The notes under the pieces are model-generated. The model had not been told where the DNA came from, did no database searches, and saw only the letters and a list, made by a program, of their open reading frames with translations. This document shows, in pieces, positions 47,590 through 54,929 of a DNA stretch of 54,929 nucleotides; within the stretch, counting starts at the first letter, position 1; each line of letters starts with the position of its first letter. Where the stretch lies: NCBI GenBank assembly GCA_018401275.1, contig JAGYKW010000009.1:1-54929 (forward strand), in the 5' to 3' direction. This DNA comes from Nitriliruptoraceae bacterium. GTDB taxonomy: Bacteria > Actinomycetota > Nitriliruptoria > Nitriliruptorales > Nitriliruptoraceae. A program made the translations under genes and the position numbers.

Positions 47590-49323
47590 TCAGTGGAGCC
47601 CGTCGGGTGCCCGCTCGTCGTGCGCAGGGGCGCGGAGCGGATGCGACCCGTCGACCCCGACCGACTCGAGCGCCTCTGTGAGCGAGGACCGGTAGCAGCG
47701 GTCGAGCAGGACCTCCCGCGTACCGGCACGGACGACCGCATCGCGCAGCGGACCGCGGAGGGACACGAGCCGGAGCTCGACGCCGGCCGCAGCAAACCCG
47801 TCTGCAAGATCGGCGAGCATTCGGAGTCCGGTCGCGTCCATCTCGGTCACGCCGGACGCGTCGAGAACGATCCAGTGCAGCTCTGGGCGCCCCGCGACGA
47901 GACGCCGGAGCTGGGTGCCGACAGCACTCGCATCGAGAAAGTCGATGCTGCCCTCGACCCGCACGATGGCGCCATCGTCAGCGACGACCGATGGGTAGCG
48001 GGTGCGGTTACGGTAGATGACTGTCCCAACGACCCGGCCGAGCTCGACGATGTCGGGGCGCATGCGCCGGGCGAGGTGGACGGCGAGGTTCACACCGAGC
48101 CCGAGGGCGAGACCTGGCAGCGCGCCGACGGCGAGCGAGGCGACGAGCGTCACGATGGCGATTGCACCTTCCATGCGATCGATCCGGAGCAGCTCGAGGA
48201 ACCCTCCGACGTCGATGAAGCTCACGACCGACGCCATGATCAACGCCGCCAGGATCACCCGAGGCAGCGGCTCAAGGACAGGCGTGAGCAGGAGCAGGAC
48301 GAGGCTCAGCGCGAGCGCGGCCACTCCGAGCGCGACCCGTGACCGCGCACCGGCGGACCCGAGCACGGACGAGAGCGACAGGCTCCCGGCGGTCGGGAAG
48401 CCACCGAACAACCCGGATGCCAGGTTGGCGACGCCGGACGCACGGAACTCGCGGGCAGCGTCGATCCGCTGGCGCGAACGTGCGGCGATGGCCTTACCGA
48501 CCGCGATGGTCTGTGCGTACCCGACGACCGCGATGGCGAGCGCCGAGCCGGCGAGGGCTTGCGCATCCGCGAGCCCGACCGACGGGACGCTCGGCACCGG
48601 GAAGCCGGAGGGGATGTCCCCGACGATGCGGACACCACGCGACTCGAGGCCGAACGAGGCGGACGCGACGACCGCGAGCACGGCGAGCGTCAGGACCATC
48701 GGGAAGCCGGGCCGGACCGCGCGCGACACGAGGAGGAGGACGAGCGAGGTGACACCGATCGCGGCGGTCAGCGGGTGGAGATCACCGAGCAGCGGCACGA
48801 CGATCGCAATGGCCTCAACGAAGATGTCGGAGCCGGACGCCACGATGCCGAGCAGGTCGCGCAGTTGGCTTGTGGCGATTGTCAGCCCCACCCCGGCGGT
48901 GAATCCGAGCAGCACCGGGTACGAGATGACGTCGACGATCGCTCCGGCACGCAGCAGCCCAAGCACGATGTGAAGGCCGCCGACCATGACGGCGAGGAGC
49001 CCCACCAGCGCGAGTGCTCGCTCGACGTCACCCCCGGCGAGTGGCGCGACCGCGGCACCGCTGAGGAGCGACACGATCGCAATCGGTCCGAACGAGAGAC
49101 CGCTGCTCGAGCCGAGGAGCGCATACACGAGCAGCGAGACGAGCGCCGAGTAGAGGCCCGCGACCGGCGGCACACCGACGAGCGCGGAGAACGCCATTGC
49201 CTGCGGGATGAGGACGACGACGAGCGAGAGCCCCGCGATGACGTCCGCGCGCAGGCCGGGTCGACCATACGTGTCGGGCAGCCCAAGGACCCCACCGACC
49301 CGCTCGAGTGCGCCCGCGCTCAC
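47590..49323 (-). CDS. SulP-family anion transporter with STAS domain
   Basis: A 577-aa SulP transporter. Multi-helix core with 'LSLVVVLIPQAMAFSALVGV', PVAGLYSALVSLLVYALLGS, SRQRIDAAREFRASGVANLA, and a C-terminal STAS domain (about 440-560: 'GAIVRVEGSIDFLDASAVGT', LHWIVLDASGVTEMDATGLR). Transports sulfate or bicarbonate or another oxyanion; sequence does not fix the substrate. GTG 49323 overlaps the TorD-like TGA, so it is coupled to the molybdoenzyme operon. Confidence 0.93.
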   Translation of the reverse strand: MSAGALERVGGVLGLPDTYGRPGLRADVIAGLSLVVVLIPQAMAFSALVGVPPVAGLYSALVSLLVYALLGSSSGLSFGPIAIVSLLSGAAVAPLAGGDVERALALVGLLAVMVGGLHIVLGLLRAGAIVDVISYPVLLGFTAGVGLTIATSQLRDLLGIVASGSDIFVEAIAIVVPLLGDLHPLTAAIGVTSLVLLLVSRAVRPGFPMVLTLAVLAVVASASFGLESRGVRIVGDIPSGFPVPSVPSVGLADAQALAGSALAIAVVGYAQTIAVGKAIAARSRQRIDAAREFRASGVANLASGLFGGFPTAGSLSLSSVLGSAGARSRVALGVAALALSLVLLLLTPVLEPLPRVILAALIMASVVSFIDVGGFLELLRIDRMEGAIAIVTLVASLAVGALPGLALGLGVNLAVHLARRMRPDIVELGRVVGTVIYRNRTRYPSVVADDGAIVRVEGSIDFLDASAVGTQLRRLVAGRPELHWIVLDASGVTEMDATGLRMLADLADGFAAAGVELRLVSLRGPLRDAVVRAGTREVLLDRCYRSSLTEALESVGVDGSHPLRAPAHDERAPDGLH

Positions 49324-50207
49324 GACCCCTCCGTCCCTGCCTCAGACCCGCCCTCCGCACCGCCACCCGCGAGCTGGCGCTCGATGATGCTGGCGGTCCG
49401 GTGGAGCCGTTGTCGCCACCAGGCGGCGACGTCATCCCCGCCGGTAGCGGCCACAGCCGCGAGGCCATCCGCCTGACGATAGGCCTCGGCGGCCAGCCAG
49501 CCGAGCACCGCCCGCGCATCCTGATCGAGCAGGGCTCGCAACGTGTAGGCCCGTTCTCCCACGCGTGCGCCGAGCTCGAGGTCGCGAGCCGCGCGCGTGA
49601 GATCCGCGCGCGCGATGACGAGACCGCTGCGCACCGGCGCCAGCAGCCCCGCGGTCCATTCGGCGGCGGTCGCCTCCTCAGGCTCCGGCAGGACCGGCGC
49701 TTCGCGGAGCGCTGCGGGGAGCTCCGGTGGCGGCCCATGCTGCTCCAGCTCGGCTGCGAGCACGGCGATCGTCAGCCGTGCCCAGGCACGGAGTGGCTCC
49801 GCGCCGAGGTCCATGACGCGGACGAGGAAGCGGCCGGCCCACGGTCCGATGTGCTCGTGGAGCAGCACGCTCCGTGCATGCTCGGCGCGGGGCCCTCCGG
49901 CATCCGCGAGGTCGGTGAGGTCGGCGTAGGCGTGCAGCAGCACGACGAGATGGTCAGGTTCCGGCGGGGGTGTGACCCCGAGCACGCGCAGGAAGCCTGC
50001 GACTCGGTCGCGCGCATCGCCGCCGAGCATCCCGCCCTCCCCGAGGTGCACGGAGCCATAGGGATAGAGCTGGAAGTCGAACAGGTCCGTGTGCTCGGCG
50101 GACGTCGGCGGCCGCGGGAGCTCGAGCGCCTCAGCGATCGCGCTGCTGCCCGCATGAGGTCGCGCCGCGAGATCGGCGAGCGCACGCAGCAGCCCTGCGC
50201 TGCTCAA
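49320..50207 (-). CDS. TorD/DmsD-like molybdoenzyme chaperone
   Basis: A 295-aa mostly helical protein. DLFDFQLYPYGSVHLGEGGM and 'VLGVTPPPEPDHLVVLLHAY' match the TorD/NarJ-like chaperone fold that guides molybdoenzyme maturation. TTG start overlapping the catalytic subunit TGA (TTGA). Longer than E. coli TorD by some 90 residues. Confidence 0.75.
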   Translation of the reverse strand: MSSAGLLRALADLAARPHAGSSAIAEALELPRPPTSAEHTDLFDFQLYPYGSVHLGEGGMLGGDARDRVAGFLRVLGVTPPPEPDHLVVLLHAYADLTDLADAGGPRAEHARSVLLHEHIGPWAGRFLVRVMDLGAEPLRAWARLTIAVLAAELEQHGPPPELPAALREAPVLPEPEEATAAEWTAGLLAPVRSGLVIARADLTRAARDLELGARVGERAYTLRALLDQDARAVLGWLAAEAYRQADGLAAVAATGGDDVAAWWRQRLHRTASIIERQLAGGGAEGGSEAGTEGS

Positions 50208-53152
50208 CGGTCAGCGACGACGCCATCCGCGCGACGCCCGACCGGCCCATCGATCCGGAACGCGTCAGCGGTGGGCTTGAGCGGACGGATCAACCAGCGT
50301 GGACGTCGCTCGCCGTTGGGTGAGACGATCCGAGCGTTGCGCGTCTTCGCGAGCCAGTCGCGGTAGACGGCACGCGAGCGGTCGGTGTCGACGAAGACGT
50401 CCCCCGCACGGTCGCCGGACTTCGCAGGCACGACGCGGACCGCCTGGTGCCAGCAGTGCATCCCTGACACGGGATCGGGGTGGACACCGAACGTCATGTT
50501 CTGGTGCACCCCGACGTCGGTCCACCAGATGCGTGCGGTGTCCGGGTCTGCACTGTCGAACGCACCGTGGGCCTTCTCCGGACTCATCGACCACTGCGAT
50601 CCGTCGTGCGCGAGCGAGACCGTCGTGGTGTTGAGACGGTGCCCGTGCTCGTGGCCGGTCAGACGCCAACGCCCCATGTGGTGCGAGCAGGCGACGACCC
50701 CGGGACGGATGCCCTCGGTGACCCAGGCCTTGACCACGAAGTGGCCGAGCTCGGTCTCCACGCGGACGAGGTCTCCCGTGATCACCCCCATCGTCGCGGC
50801 CTGCGTGGGGTGGATCCACAGCGGGTTCGTGTGCGAGAGCTCGTCCAACCACTTGGAGTTGGCGCTGCGCGTGTGGATCTGCGTGACCAACCGGAACGTC
50901 GAGATGAGCGGCACCTGTCCGTCCTCGAGGTTCTCCGGATGGATGTGGCTCTTGATGTAGGTCGGGATCGCGTGCTCGCCCCAGCCCCAGTCGACGAGCG
51001 TCCGCGAGTAGAACTCGAGCAGCCCGGACGGCGTCGGGAACCCGCGCAGGACCTCGCCGTCGATCTCGACACCGACCGCTCGACGCCCCTCGGCGTCCGG
51101 ATCGGGCGCTCCCGTCGGCGAGTAGTTCTCCTTGGCCGGTTCAGGGTCTCGGGAGTAGACCCTCCCGTAACGGTCGGTCCGCCGGTCCGTCGCGAACTGC
51201 TCGGGGCCGATCGGCGTCTCGTGCAGCGGACCGATGCCGGCGCGGATCTCGAACGAGCCGTAGCGGCGCATGTACTGGAGGGCCGTGAGCCCCTCCTCTG
51301 CTGCTCGCTCCTTGAGTCCGGGCACCGAGTTCTCGAACATCCAGCCGTAGTACTCGTCCACGCCGAGCTTCGTCCCCGGCTCCGCCTTCGACTCGAAGTA
51401 CTCGCGGATCCCGAGCGACCCGTCCGGGTCGATGCGCCACGACAGGTCGATCCAGAACTCGTTCTCCTCCCAGACCTCCCCCGGGTTGACCTGGCGGGTG
51501 TCGGTGATCGTCTCCCCCATCCGCTCGCGCGCGGCGCGGAGCACGGGCTGACGGAACGCGAGCCACTGCGCGTCGTACTGCTCGTAGCTCGTGACGTCGT
51601 GACGTTCGCTCGACATCCCCATCGGGAGGACCAGGTCCGCGAAGTACGCGGTCTCGTTCCATGTCGGCGTGAGCGCCGCGTGCAGTCCGACCTTGCGGTG
51701 GTCGGTCAGCATCTCGATCCAGCTGAACCCGTCGGGGTTCGTCCACACCGGGTTGTAGACGCGCGTGAAGTACACGTCGATGACCCCGCGGCCCTCCTCG
51801 AGGAAGTGCGGGAGGAGGAAGGACAGTTCGTTCTGTGCGATCGGGTACTCGAGCGGGTACGTGAGCTCGTTCCACGCGGCCGGGTGATGCGGCAGATGGA
51901 TCGGACGCGCGACGAACTTGTTCCACGCGTTCGGGTAGGTGCCGCCCGGGACGGCGATGGCACCCATCAGCGCGGACAGCATGAACAACGTGCGCGAGAC
52001 CTGCCAGCCGCCCTCGTTGCCCGCCGCGGCCGAGCGCCAGGAGTGGACGGCGAGGCGCGACCCCGCCTCCGCCACGGCGGCGTAGACCGCCTGGATCTGT
52101 GCGACGGAGATGCCGGACTCCTGCGACGCGTAGGCGAACGTGTACGAGGCGTAGAGATCACGCAGCACACCCTCGAAGGCCTCGAAGGTCACCGGGAGTT
52201 CCGGGTGCTGCTCGGTGAGGTACTGCTTCCAGTTCCACCAGCGACGGACGTACTCCCGGTCGTAGTCGTCGTTGTGGATCAGCTCCCGCGCGATGGCCAG
52301 GAGGATCGCCGGCTCGCTCCCCGGGTAGGGGGCGAGCCACTCGGTGGCATGCGTCGCGGTGTTGGAGAGCCGCACGTCCATCACGATCAGCTTCGCGCCG
52401 TTCTGCTTGGCCTCGATGATGCGCTGCGCGTGCGGGTTGAAGTAGTGCCCGGTCTCCAGGTGCGACGAGATGAGCAGGATCGTGCGCGCGTTCGCGTGGT
52501 CCGGGCTCGGACGGTCGATGCCCGTCCAGAACTGGAAGCCGGTACGACCGCCCGACGAGCACACGTTCGTGTGCGAGTTGTGCCCGTCGACGCCCCACGC
52601 GGCGAGCACGCGCTCCGTGAAGCCGTCCTCGCCCGGACGACCCACGTGGTACATCACCTCGTTGTGACGGTCGGTCCGGATCGCCGTCCGGATGCGCAGC
52701 GCGAGCTCGTCGAGCGCCTCGTCCCAGCTGATGCGTTCCCATCCGCCCGCACCACGTTCGCCGACGCGACGCATCGGGTGGAGGATGCGGTCGGGGTCGG
52801 TGATCTGGTTGTGGACCGCCGGACCCTTCGCGCAGTTGCGTCCCCGTGAACCGTGCGATTCGGGGTTCCCCTCGAACTTGCGGACCTGCATCGTGTCCTT
52901 GTCGACGTACGCCAGCAGGCCGCAGGCCGATTCGCAGTTGAAGCAGGTCGTCGGGACGAGCATGAAGCGCTTCTCGACGCGCTTGGGCCATGCACGGCTG
53001 TCGAGCTCGACCCAGTCGTCCCAGCGTTCCTTCGGCGGGAAGGCCGCGAGCTGGCTGCGCGAGGGCCCCTCGTAGAACGTCTCTCCACGGGCCTCGGTGG
53101 CGGCGCGCGCCGCGTCGACCCGCTCAGCCAGGCGGTGGAGATCTGCGTCCAT
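50204..53152 (-). CDS. Molybdopterin oxidoreductase catalytic subunit (DMSO reductase superfamily)
   Basis: A 982-aa Mo/W-bisPGD enzyme. N-terminal [4Fe-4S] motif C-x2-C-x3-C-x29-C at Cys70, 73, 77 and 107 (in 'TTCFNCESACGLL' and SRGRNCAKGPA); probable Mo ligand Cys198 in HTNVCSSGGRTG; C-terminal pterin-binding domain near TGDLVRVETELGHFVVKAWV. No Tat signal: the N-terminus is MDADLHRLAERVDAARAAT, so it is predicted cytosolic. ATG 53152 has GAGGAG 7 nt upstream; ATG 53185 gives an 11-residue extension with poor SD. Cys ligation puts it near the PsrA/PhsA/PadB side of the superfamily. Substrate not determinable. Confidence 0.85.
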   Translation of the reverse strand: MDADLHRLAERVDAARAATEARGETFYEGPSRSQLAAFPPKERWDDWVELDSRAWPKRVEKRFMLVPTTCFNCESACGLLAYVDKDTMQVRKFEGNPESHGSRGRNCAKGPAVHNQITDPDRILHPMRRVGERGAGGWERISWDEALDELALRIRTAIRTDRHNEVMYHVGRPGEDGFTERVLAAWGVDGHNSHTNVCSSGGRTGFQFWTGIDRPSPDHANARTILLISSHLETGHYFNPHAQRIIEAKQNGAKLIVMDVRLSNTATHATEWLAPYPGSEPAILLAIARELIHNDDYDREYVRRWWNWKQYLTEQHPELPVTFEAFEGVLRDLYASYTFAYASQESGISVAQIQAVYAAVAEAGSRLAVHSWRSAAAGNEGGWQVSRTLFMLSALMGAIAVPGGTYPNAWNKFVARPIHLPHHPAAWNELTYPLEYPIAQNELSFLLPHFLEEGRGVIDVYFTRVYNPVWTNPDGFSWIEMLTDHRKVGLHAALTPTWNETAYFADLVLPMGMSSERHDVTSYEQYDAQWLAFRQPVLRAARERMGETITDTRQVNPGEVWEENEFWIDLSWRIDPDGSLGIREYFESKAEPGTKLGVDEYYGWMFENSVPGLKERAAEEGLTALQYMRRYGSFEIRAGIGPLHETPIGPEQFATDRRTDRYGRVYSRDPEPAKENYSPTGAPDPDAEGRRAVGVEIDGEVLRGFPTPSGLLEFYSRTLVDWGWGEHAIPTYIKSHIHPENLEDGQVPLISTFRLVTQIHTRSANSKWLDELSHTNPLWIHPTQAATMGVITGDLVRVETELGHFVVKAWVTEGIRPGVVACSHHMGRWRLTGHEHGHRLNTTTVSLAHDGSQWSMSPEKAHGAFDSADPDTARIWWTDVGVHQNMTFGVHPDPVSGMHCWHQAVRVVPAKSGDRAGDVFVDTDRSRAVYRDWLAKTRNARIVSPNGERRPRWLIRPLKPTADAFRIDGPVGRRADGVVADR

Positions 53153-53213
53153 CCTGTGCTCCTCGTGCTCCTCAGTGCTGCTCATGACGATGCGATGTGA
53201 TCGCCGGATGCGA

Positions 53214-54803
53214 TCAGGCGAGCGGGACCGACTGCCCTGCCTGCACGTACGCGTGCTCGAACGCCCAGAGGCCTGCGAGTGCGGCGAGTGCAGCGGGCAG
53301 TGCCAGCAGGGGTGCGGCCGGCGCGAGCAGGGCGACGCCGCTGAGGACGACGCCCGCTCGGAACGGGACCTTGAAGCGACCGCTCGTCAGGTTGTGCGCA
53401 GCAGTGCGGGCGTGCGCGGTCGGATGAGGGAGCGCGACCTCGCCGAGGATCATCAGCAGGTGCACCGCAGCGCTGACCGCGACCGTCCACGCGAGCGCCG
53501 ACTCCACGCGCACGCCGAGGTCCATGACGGCAGCGACGGGAATGAGCGTGGCCGCGCCGGCGAGCACCGCCTGAACCGCGAGGTGCGGCGGCAGCAGCGG
53601 GTTCTGCCACAGATCGCGGGCCTTGGCCTGCGCGAACAGGAACGCGGTGTAGACACCGGTCATGACCGCCGCTGGCACGCCGAGGACCGCGAGCCAGCGC
53701 AGCGGTCCGCCGGCGCTGGGACCGGCGAGGACTCCGGCCACGAAATGCACGGCGAGCACCGCGGCGTAGACCCCGAGGATGACCGCACCACGGACGAGCC
53801 AGCTCTTCCACTGCGGTCGGGTGAGCAGGTAGTAGAAGCGCTCCGGGTGCTCGAGGTCCCAGATCAGCACCACGCCGGTGATCGCGAGGAACGCCCCGGC
53901 GAGGACCGGCGTGACGATGGTCCACAGCAGCGAACCGGTGTCGAGCACGCCGAGGACGACGAGCGCCGCGACCACTGGATAGATGCCTGCGGAGATGCTC
54001 TTCGTCCAGGTGTAGAGCCCCACCCGCCAGTCCCACGGCACGCTGTGCCCGACGTCGTAGGAGATGACGGCTGCGGCCGACGAGCTCGACCGACCCGGCT
54101 CGGACCCGGAGTTGATCGTGTGACCATCCTCGTGCGCCTGCTGCGCCCACGCGAAGATGTCACCGGTCGGGCGGGTCGCTGCCAATGGATCGAGCGTCGA
54201 TGCGTGGGCTCCCCGGTAGAAGAGCTTCGGCTTCGTGTCTTTCTCGGGGCGGCGGACGGCGACCGGTTCCCGGTTGACCATGTGCGAGACTTTCGAGGTC
54301 GGATCGTTGAGGTCGCCGACGAAGATGGCCTCGACCGGGCAGACGACGACGCAGGCGGGTTCCATCCCCATGTCGATGCGGTGGGCACAGAAGTTGCACT
54401 TCTCCGCCGAGTGATCCTCCGGGTTGATGAAGATCGCGTCATAGGGGCAGGCGGCGACGCAGGCCTTGCAGCCGATGCAGGCTTCCTTGTCGAAGTCCAC
54501 GATCCCGTCCTCACGCGTGAACATCGCGCTCGTCGGGCAGGCGGTGACGCATGGTGCGTCGACACACTGGTTGCAGCGAGTGACCTGGAAATTGCGTCGG
54601 ACCTCGGGGAACAGTCCCACGTCGACCGACTTGACGTACGTCCGCGACACGCCGACGGGGACCTCGTTCTCCGACTTGCAGGCCGTCGTGCAGGCATGGC
54701 AGCCGATGCACCGTTCCTGGTCGATGATCTTGGCCCACTTGACCCCAGCATCGGCGGTGGCCGGCGCTCCGGCGAGTGGCAGTGGCGTTCGGAGATCGGT
54801 CAC
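53214..54803 (-). CDS. 4[4Fe-4S] ferredoxin subunit fused to NrfD-like membrane subunit
   Basis: A 529-aa fusion. Residues 22-160: four cysteine sets, CIGCHACTTAC (32-42), CNQCVDAPCVTAC (77-89), CIGCKACVAAC (109-119) and CNFCAHRIDMGMEPACVVVC (136-155). Residues about 260-529: NrfD-like quinone-interacting integral membrane part, 7-8 helices (SISAGIYPVVAALVVLGVL, TPVLAGAFLAITGVVLIWDL, 'WLAVLGVPAAVMTGVYTAFL'). In other systems these are two genes (PsrB+PsrC). GTG 54803 has GGGAG 6 nt upstream. First gene of the operon in this window; 61 nt before the catalytic subunit. Confidence 0.9.
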   Translation of the reverse strand: MTDLRTPLPLAGAPATADAGVKWAKIIDQERCIGCHACTTACKSENEVPVGVSRTYVKSVDVGLFPEVRRNFQVTRCNQCVDAPCVTACPTSAMFTREDGIVDFDKEACIGCKACVAACPYDAIFINPEDHSAEKCNFCAHRIDMGMEPACVVVCPVEAIFVGDLNDPTSKVSHMVNREPVAVRRPEKDTKPKLFYRGAHASTLDPLAATRPTGDIFAWAQQAHEDGHTINSGSEPGRSSSSAAAVISYDVGHSVPWDWRVGLYTWTKSISAGIYPVVAALVVLGVLDTGSLLWTIVTPVLAGAFLAITGVVLIWDLEHPERFYYLLTRPQWKSWLVRGAVILGVYAAVLAVHFVAGVLAGPSAGGPLRWLAVLGVPAAVMTGVYTAFLFAQAKARDLWQNPLLPPHLAVQAVLAGAATLIPVAAVMDLGVRVESALAWTVAVSAAVHLLMILGEVALPHPTAHARTAAHNLTSGRFKVPFRAGVVLSGVALLAPAAPLLALPAALAALAGLWAFEHAYVQAGQSVPLA

Positions 54804-54929
54804 GTTCGCTCCCTCGACGTGGGTGGTGCATTGCGACCTTCGTGGACCGCTGCCCCCGAGGCCACGCGGCACCTCGGAGTCATGCTGGTCCCGTTCCTTC
54901 GGTACCCGTTCAGAACCTACTTCTTCCTT
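54804..54929 (-). promoter_or_regulatory. Upstream region of the molybdoenzyme operon
   Basis: 126 bp to the window edge. Contains a perfect palindrome GTTCAGAAC at 54908-54916 with another GTTCC half nearby; candidate operator. No gene seen; the promoter may lie beyond the edge. Confidence 0.3.

Overview
This is a high-GC chromosomal window from an actinobacterium (Actinomycetota), probably a deep-branching, non-mycobacterial lineage. The gene set supports this: a multifunctional Kgd with fused E2-like and E1 domains and no lipoyl domain, CarD, DisA, a DtxR/IdeR-type regulator, GpgS (glucosyl-3-phosphoglycerate synthase), DUF3263, DUF2520, nitrobindin, ClpC with a double Clp_N domain, many GTG starts, and runs of 4-nt stop/start overlaps (ATGA/GTGA). 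The nitriliruptorial-type assignment is an inference; nothing in the window names the genus.

Layout. 1-7 kb: end of an unknown gene, a solute-binding lipoprotein, kgd, a DUF4349 lipoprotein, and a frameshifted HhH-GPD repair protein. 7-12.6 kb (minus): FKBP lipoprotein, an unknown 401-aa protein, nitrobindin, rhodanese, a copper-type P-type ATPase with a fused C-terminal cupredoxin-like domain, and a tiny membrane protein. 12.8-15.7 kb: frameshifted CaCA antiporter, gpgS, a LytR_C protein and DUF3263. 15.8-18.1 kb: a tRNA-Thr whose 3' part is duplicated as a 49-bp direct repeat, bracketing a 2.1-kb island that carries a decayed surface leucine-rich-repeat gene with 141-bp internal repeats. 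18.2-19.7 kb: two adjacent type II toxin-antitoxin modules. 19.9-26.1 kb (minus operon): an IspD-like degenerate paralog, ispF, cysS, rlmB, an ECF sigma factor and a membrane-tethered subtilisin. 26.3-27.8 kb: HAD phosphatase and ispD (frameshifted). 27.8-47.5 kb (all minus): SAF-domain oxidoreductase, carD, disA, helicase, mutY, dtxR, clpC, lysS, panC, DUF2520, folK, folB, folP, folE, ftsH, hpt, tilS. This is a housekeeping block for folate, pantothenate, stress and genome maintenance. 47.6-54.8 kb (minus): an operon for a molybdopterin oxidoreductase complex (FeS-NrfD fusion, catalytic subunit, TorD-like chaperone) that runs by 4-nt overlaps into a SulP anion transporter.

Two themes recur. 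(1) Several genes (HhH-GPD, CaCA, LRR, subtilisin at both ends, ispD) are interrupted by single-nucleotide indels, several of them at short G/C runs, with perfectly sensible coding on both sides. This fits sequencing/assembly error at least as well as pseudogenization, most of all for ispD. (2) The most novel-looking assemblies are the ECF sigma factor followed by a protease with an anti-sigma-like cytosolic N-terminus, the molybdoenzyme without a Tat signal coupled to SulP, and the tRNA-Thr island with paired GGGAGCCAA repeats at its ends.
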